From Lactuca virosa (Eukaryota > Streptophyta > Magnoliopsida > Asterales > Asteraceae), in assembly GCA_928212115.1 (NCBI GenBank), contig CAKMRJ010005634.1:170854700-170918699 (forward strand): a DNA stretch of 64,000 nucleotides. Direction: 5' to 3'. The notes under the pieces were generated by a model, which was not told where the DNA came from, did no database searches, and saw nothing but the letters and a program-made list of their open reading frames with translations. The translations under genes and the position numbers were made by a program. The number at the start of each line of letters is the position of its first letter. Position 1 is the first letter of the stretch. Below are positions 59,601 through 64,000 of the stretch, piece after piece.

Positions 59601-60152
59601 CAAAGTTTCAAACTTTATGGAATCTATTCCTTCAATCATTCACAATCATGAAGAAAAGGGACAAGAAATATAGATCTAAAGCATAACACCAAAAAGCTAG
59701 GATCTTGGACACTTAAAAAAGTCCAGAGCATGCACAAGACAAGGATGACGAGGCTTGCTTGCTGGATTAACACACTAGAACACTTTCTTCTTCTTCTTCT
59801 TCAAGCCACCAGAAGTGCCAAAATGAGCCATGAATCACCAAAAGGGATTAGGTTTATGGTTTCCAGGATTAGGAGTAATGGAGGCTGAGGAAGATGGCCT
59901 AGAATGGGAGTTAATGTGCTTATATACGAGTGAAATCCTAAAAATCCCGGTTTTGGGCTACAGTGGCTGCCACGCCATGGCCATCCTTTGCCAAGTCGTG
60001 GATCCCACAAAAAACACATGTTCCAGAATAACATTGACACGTTGTGGGCTTCCATGTGCCACGTCGTGGAATGGAGTTTTTCCAAAAAAAAAAAACTCCA
60101 TATTTAAACCTGATAAGTGCCAAGCTAATCAATCTGTAAAATGGGTGTTACA
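56605..60152 (-). repeat. LTR7 (CCACGTCGTGG-palindrome type), truncated and split
   Basis: Two pieces, 56605-56778 and 59233-60152, with LTR6 between. The right end reads ATGGGTGTTACA. Motifs GCCACGTCGTGGC (56651-56663), CGCCACGTCATGG and TGCCACGTCGTGGAATGG (about 60056-60072) take the place of the CGAGT-type palindromes of other LTRs. The left end is lost against LTR8. Confidence 0.7.
56779..59227 (+). repeat. Solo LTR6 of the E4 family, TSD CAACC
   Basis: TGTAACGCCCGC to GGGGATGTCACA, 2,449 bp. A perfect duplication CAACC lies at 56774-56778 and 59228-59232. It is an inverted, diverged relative of the E4 LTRs; the right end matches their left ends. Donor-like ACAA|GTGAGTGC begins at 58187 and acceptor-like GTCACAG|GTGTCG ends at 58945. 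A GATGAGATGAGAGATGAAA repeat lies at about 58360-58455. Confidence 0.9.
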
Positions 60153-60473
60153 CTCTAAGTGCTTTCTCCCCTCTCCTAAATATTCTAGGGTTTTAGTATT
60201 TTGGGCGTGAGCCATTAGAGGCATTACTACTTTGGGTACTAGTCTTTCCAAGTGATTACAAGAAGTTCAAGATCTTCAATTGGAACACAAGTATATACAA
60301 TTATTCTTGAAAGGTTAGTAATCCTCTCGCTTTTGATAGTTCAAATTCATAGTTTTAAAAGTACGTTGCCATAATAGTAAAACTAGAGCTAGGGTGCATG
60401 TATACTTAGGATTATTTTTGAATGCTTTTGTTGCCTAAATCTAGTGTAGAGATGCATAAAAAACCCAACAGTT
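60153..60473 (+). repeat. Copia LTR 3' part
   Basis: The sequence ends AAAAAACCCAACA and resembles the downstream half of the copia LTR at 1004-4910 (AGGGTGCATGTATAC, AGTGTTAGAATG-like). It starts at the LTR7 end, so LTR7 may have inserted into it. Confidence 0.5.
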
Positions 60474-62180
60474 TTATACTTATAATTCTTGTAAGTGTTG
60501 ATTTTTGTAATACCAAGAGTAAGTTGTGTTAATTTGAAAAAGAACATGTTGCTAGTTTTAGTAAATTTATTGCCCGATAGACTATGTGTTGAGGCTATGA
60601 AAGTCAGAATTAATAAGATAAAAATGAATGATTCTTGATCTTGAAACATAGCCATGATAATATAGATCACATAAGAAAACGAATCGTCTACGGTGGAGTC
60701 CGTATGAGGAAGTTAGGAGCATTTGAAGTTTAGGGATTGAGTCGGACTTATGCTGGTGGAAGTATATTGCCTAAATGTGCATAATCGAAATTTTTCATAG
60801 ACCGTTTTTTGCATTACACATATCGTGTAAATGTTTTCGAGATGCTAAGAGTGAATTATTAAAGTACATTTTTAAAATAAGGGAATTAGGGAAAACATAA
60901 ACCGTGTTTTGATTACATGAGTCGTGTAATCATGAGAGACTCATTAAATATATAAAGGCATAACTCGGTTCTCATTCTCTAAAAAATATATCAAGCACAT
61001 TCAAAACCTTCTGGAGATATGCAGAACATCACTACAGAGTATTGAACACCAAAATGAAGTAAATTTGAGAGAATTATATGATAGTATTAAATAACAATAA
61101 TAGCCTTTGTGGACGTAATACCATAGTTGGATATTGTCAAATGACAATTGTAGCCATTATCGTTGTAATATTATAACTTGATATTGTTGAATGATAACAT
61201 TAGAATTTGTGGCTGTAATACCATAGATATATATTGTTGAATGATAATGGTAGCCTTTGTGGCACTAATACCATACATGGATTTTGTTGAATGTTAATGG
61301 TATTTTTTGTTGCCGTAATATTATAGTTGTATATTATTCAATGATAATGGTAGCCTTTGAAACCTTAATACCACTGTTGGATATTGTTGAATGATAATGG
61401 TAGCTTTTGTGACAGTAATACCAAGCTATATATTATTGAATGTTAATGGTATACTTTGTAGCTATAATACCATATAAGGATATTGTTGAATGATAATTGA
61501 AGCCTTTGTAGTTGTAATACCATAGTTGGATATTGTTAAATGATAATAGAGGCCTTGTTAGCTATATTACTATAGTTAGATATTGTTGAATGACAATGGT
61601 AGCTTTTATGGTTGCAAACCAACGATGATATTGTTGAATAATATTTGTATGACCTTTTCATCGAATATCATGGCTAATATTGTGAGATAATTTTGGTAAA
61701 ACCATAGTTAGGTGAATATCATGGTAAAACCATGGCTGTTAATTAATGAAAATCACAGTTACTTCAAATCACAGTTACTTCAAATCATGTACGTTGTATC
61801 AATCAGAAAGATCAACATAATTGTAATTCTTGAAAGGCTTTATGTATTCCTATATATGTTGTTGATTTAATTTTTATGATTAATGAATGTTGATGTTATG
61901 CGGATTTAATGATTAGTTTACTCACTAAGGTTGCATAGTTAAATCGGTACTAAGTTGTTGTTGTGCCTTTTTAGATCAAGTAGACTTGATGAGGGTATTG
62001 CTAAGCTAAGAGGTAGAAAAACTGTTATGTCGATGGTAATGCTCGACTTGGTTCTCTGTATAACTTTGTGATATACGATCCATTTTATAACTACTTGTAT
62101 ACTATCATGTTAATATGAATGTACATGAGTTGTTTTATAATTTAAAAATTAATTTTTTTGGTGTACTTTGTATTAATTTT
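60474..62180 (+). repeat. LTR-like region with minisatellite
   Basis: It has the layout of the LTRs above: paired palindromes GCATTACACATATCGTGTAAATG (60811-60833) and GATTACATGAGTCGTGTAATC (60911-60931), a TATA-like AAATATATAAAGGC (60949-60962), a minisatellite, and then GTTTACTCACTAAGG near 61917. I could not fix its ends or a target duplication; TGTAATACC at 60506 is one possible start. Confidence 0.45.
61091..61637 (+). repeat. 50-bp minisatellite, 11 units
   Basis: Units start ATGATAATGGTAGCC and end GATATTGTTGA. Starts fall at 61091, 61141, 61191, 61241, 61291, 61341, 61391, 61440, 61490, 61540 and 61590. Lengths are 48-50 bp with moderate divergence. Confidence 0.92.
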
Positions 62181-62183
62181 ATT

Positions 62184-62640
62184 GGTGTTATACAAATGCA
62201 TATTGTGTTATCTACATGGCACCTTTTATTTTGATGTTCGATTTGCCACTCATACTAACAATCTCATTGTATATTCCAATACATAGTGAGGTTATCCTTC
62301 TACCTATCAATCCACGTAGAGATATATTCTTTTTTCTCGATGAACCTCATATCATGGTCTTCTAATTGACAACCAATGATCTTTCATTCCAATATAGATG
62401 TCATATATAATGTCGTTGCTAATATTGTTGGATTTGAGTCTTCTTTGTGAACTTCTCTCTTCTCTATGTGATACTCAAAGCCACCATATTTACTATGACA
62501 ATGTTAGTGCATTTTGATTGTCTAACAATCTTGTTTAACATTAATGACACTAAATTTGACATGCACTTTGTTTCGTGACAAAGTGGAAACCTGTGATGTT
62601 TGTGTCCTTCATGTTAGTAATAAGGTTAACAAATATAAAA
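62184..62640 (+). pseudogene. Ty1/copia RNase H fragment
   Basis: Drifted frames show CILCYLHGTFYFDVRF, THTNNLIVYSNT, GYPSTYQST and, after stops, LLCELLSSLCDTQSHHIYYDNVS and DMHFV-DKVET. These align in order with the copia RNase H region (RYL.GT, YSDADWAGCP, TRRSTSGY, YCDN.SA, HFVRDKV). Several stops and a missing stretch show it is old. RT and integrase are not present here. Confidence 0.75.
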
Positions 62641-63000
62641 TAAGATTCATATATTTCTAGGAGCGTGTTATCACGTTTTCTAAAATTTGTAGTTTTGACC
62701 GTATAAGCTTGAGGTTACACAAAATTATGTTTGAGTTAATCTAAGAAATTATTATATATCATGATTTTAGGCGAAATCGATGATACAAACAAATATACTT
62801 GCTTCATTTTGTTATATGTTTATAGAGATAAATATTCATGGAAAACTATATATGGAAAATATATATATGTTATGCAAAACCGAAAACCTTTACATATTGA
62901 GACAAGCTACTTACTTTTGCTTAATATTGGCGGGAAAGTTGTGTCTATTAGCACTAACAAACACGACGAATGATTTTGGTGGAAAATGTGATAATCAAAT
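62641..63000. other. AT-rich stretch after the copia fragment
   Basis: Open frames of 70 and 84 codons overlap here, but neither shows a recognisable motif. It may be the start of the copia 3' LTR region. Confidence 0.4.
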
Positions 63001-63450
63001 ATATATGTTACACTATAGATACCTGTTTGGGTGAGGTACTACCCTCGAACCCTTGTGTTCTTGAGATCAAATCAGTTTATGCGATCGTGTACTCCACGCC
63101 TCTCAAACTCACATTATAGTTGAAACTAACATTAGTTGTGTCGAGTTAATCCTAATCATGATATATTCCTTGTCGAGACTAAAAATCACCTACGATTCAC
63201 GTTCTTTCCTCGTTATATATAATTAAATATATCTATTACACTATGGATAACATTTTGGCTCGGGGTGCTGTCTCCGAACCCCTGTGTTATTGAGATCAAA
63301 TCAGCTTATGTCAACGTGTACTCCTCTTCCCAAACTTGTAATATAGTTTAAACTAATCTCAGTTTGTCTCGAATTAATCCTAATCATACTATAAGCCTTT
63401 ATGAGAATAAAATTACCAATAGTACATATTCCTTCCTTGCTCTAGTATGC
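63001..63450 (+). repeat. About 225-bp tandem duplication
   Basis: Copy 1 (about 63001-63225) and copy 2 (about 63226-63450) share, in order, TACACTATRGATA, CGAACCCYTGTGTT, TTGAGATCAAATCAG, GTGTACTCC and GAATTAATCCTAATCAT-like text. Identity is perhaps 75-80 per cent by eye. Confidence 0.85.
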
Positions 63451-63655
63451 ATATATTCTCAGGACTCCGAACTCATCTATCTAGCGATTTTCAATCTAGT
63501 TTGAAAATTTGTTGCTCCCACGATCAAACTATGGGAGAATATTACCGTATGGCCCATACTTTTTAATGAAACTCAGCCTGTGGCTCGTACCTTCTTTGTA
63601 TATATTCTTATCGAGCATGCAATGTAAATCGGTTTGGAAAAATTGATCAAATTAG
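63451..63655 (+). repeat. Copia LTR 3' end (second copy)
   Basis: 63560-63655 resembles 31570-31655, the LTR end before the copia PBS. Here no PBS follows, as expected for a 3' LTR downstream of the RNase H fragment. Confidence 0.5.
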
Positions 63656-64000
63656 AAACTTTTGTAAGATTTTATAACGGAAGAGCAAGTTTTATTAGAC
63701 CTTTCAAAGAGCTTGTTGTGTTTAACCTCGTAGGTGATTATTTTGGCATACATGCTAATAGGAACAAGATGAGAAATGAAATTGTTTAAAAGTTGTTTAT
63801 ATAGAGAAGTTCGATGCAAAATAAAAATTCAATGGGCGAACAATAATAAATGGATAATAGTTGAGGGACCATTTTTTAAATTAAGTCAACACTTTTAACT
63901 TCATTGGGTTTAGAGTGATAGTAGTGGGCATCGCTCTCTCTCTTTTCTTATCATCTCTGGTCGGGCACTTTTACACTATAAGAAATTAGTATTATTATAA
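63656..64000. other. Unassigned right edge
   Basis: AT-rich sequence without a recognisable gene or repeat. Confidence 0.5.

Noticed and set aside
62761..63034. Two overlapping small frames of 70 and 84 codons
   Set aside because: No motif, AT-rich, overlapping in different frames; nothing supports coding.

Overview
This window reads as gene-poor plant nuclear DNA built almost entirely from nested LTR retrotransposons. I see no host gene, tRNA, rRNA or CRISPR array. Families present: Ty3/gypsy chromoviruses with integrase C-termini and chromodomain-like tails (Tekay/Del type), an Athila-type Ty3/gypsy element with an ATHILA ORF-1-like protein, Ty1/copia remnants, a 5'-truncated LINE, and non-autonomous elements with no coding capacity. 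The abundance of short pseudo-palindromes such as ACTCGNCGAGT and GTACGC-N-GCGTAC reminds me of lettuce-like Asteraceae (Lactuca). That assignment is recollection and should be checked by alignment.

Layout. (1) 1-13,560 is a left nest. A LINE fragment (12,132-13,560) abuts a truncated LTR (11,290-12,131), which abuts chromovirus E2 (5,470-11,289). E2's gag is interrupted by chromovirus E1, of which only the end of pol and the 3' LTR lie in the window (1-5,469). E1's LTR holds a copia solo LTR (1,004-4,910), and that holds a 3.1-kb solo LTR (1,319-4,437). (2) 13,955-31,492 is one Athila-type element on the minus strand with a perfect GCCAT target duplication. It lacks reverse transcriptase, RNase H and integrase, and carries two solo LTR insertions and a deleted chromovirus remnant (E5). 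(3) 32,107-53,935 is a second deep nest: solo LTR2 (ATGCA duplication) contains full-length chromovirus E3 (32,971-52,931, minus), whose gag is split by non-autonomous element E4 (39,401-49,754, ATGAT), which contains non-autonomous element E7 (43,305-46,788, ATCCT). LTR2 sits in what looks like the 3' LTR of a further chromovirus (E6), whose integrase tail is at 55,131-55,660. (4) 55,661-64,000 holds more LTR pieces, including a solo LTR with a CAACC duplication, an 11-copy 50-bp minisatellite, a copia RNase H pseudogene and a 225-bp duplication.

Three things stand out. First, most of the LTRs carry a splice donor-like site (GTGAGT or GTGAGC) and, 380-2,000 nt downstream, an acceptor-like site (often TTTCAG or TTCTCAG) preceded by ACTCAC. 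A different minisatellite sits between them in each family, which suggests a 5'-UTR intron inside the LTR. Second, both chromovirus pol genes appear to have a 67-70 nt intron at the gag-protease junction. Third, paired 11-15 bp pseudo-palindromes occur in LTRs of unrelated clades and appear in several sequence versions.

None of the coding regions looks functional: all carry stops, frameshifts or lost catalytic residues. Boundaries marked by TG...CA ends and matching 5-bp duplications are firm; others are approximate. Identities and lengths were judged by eye.
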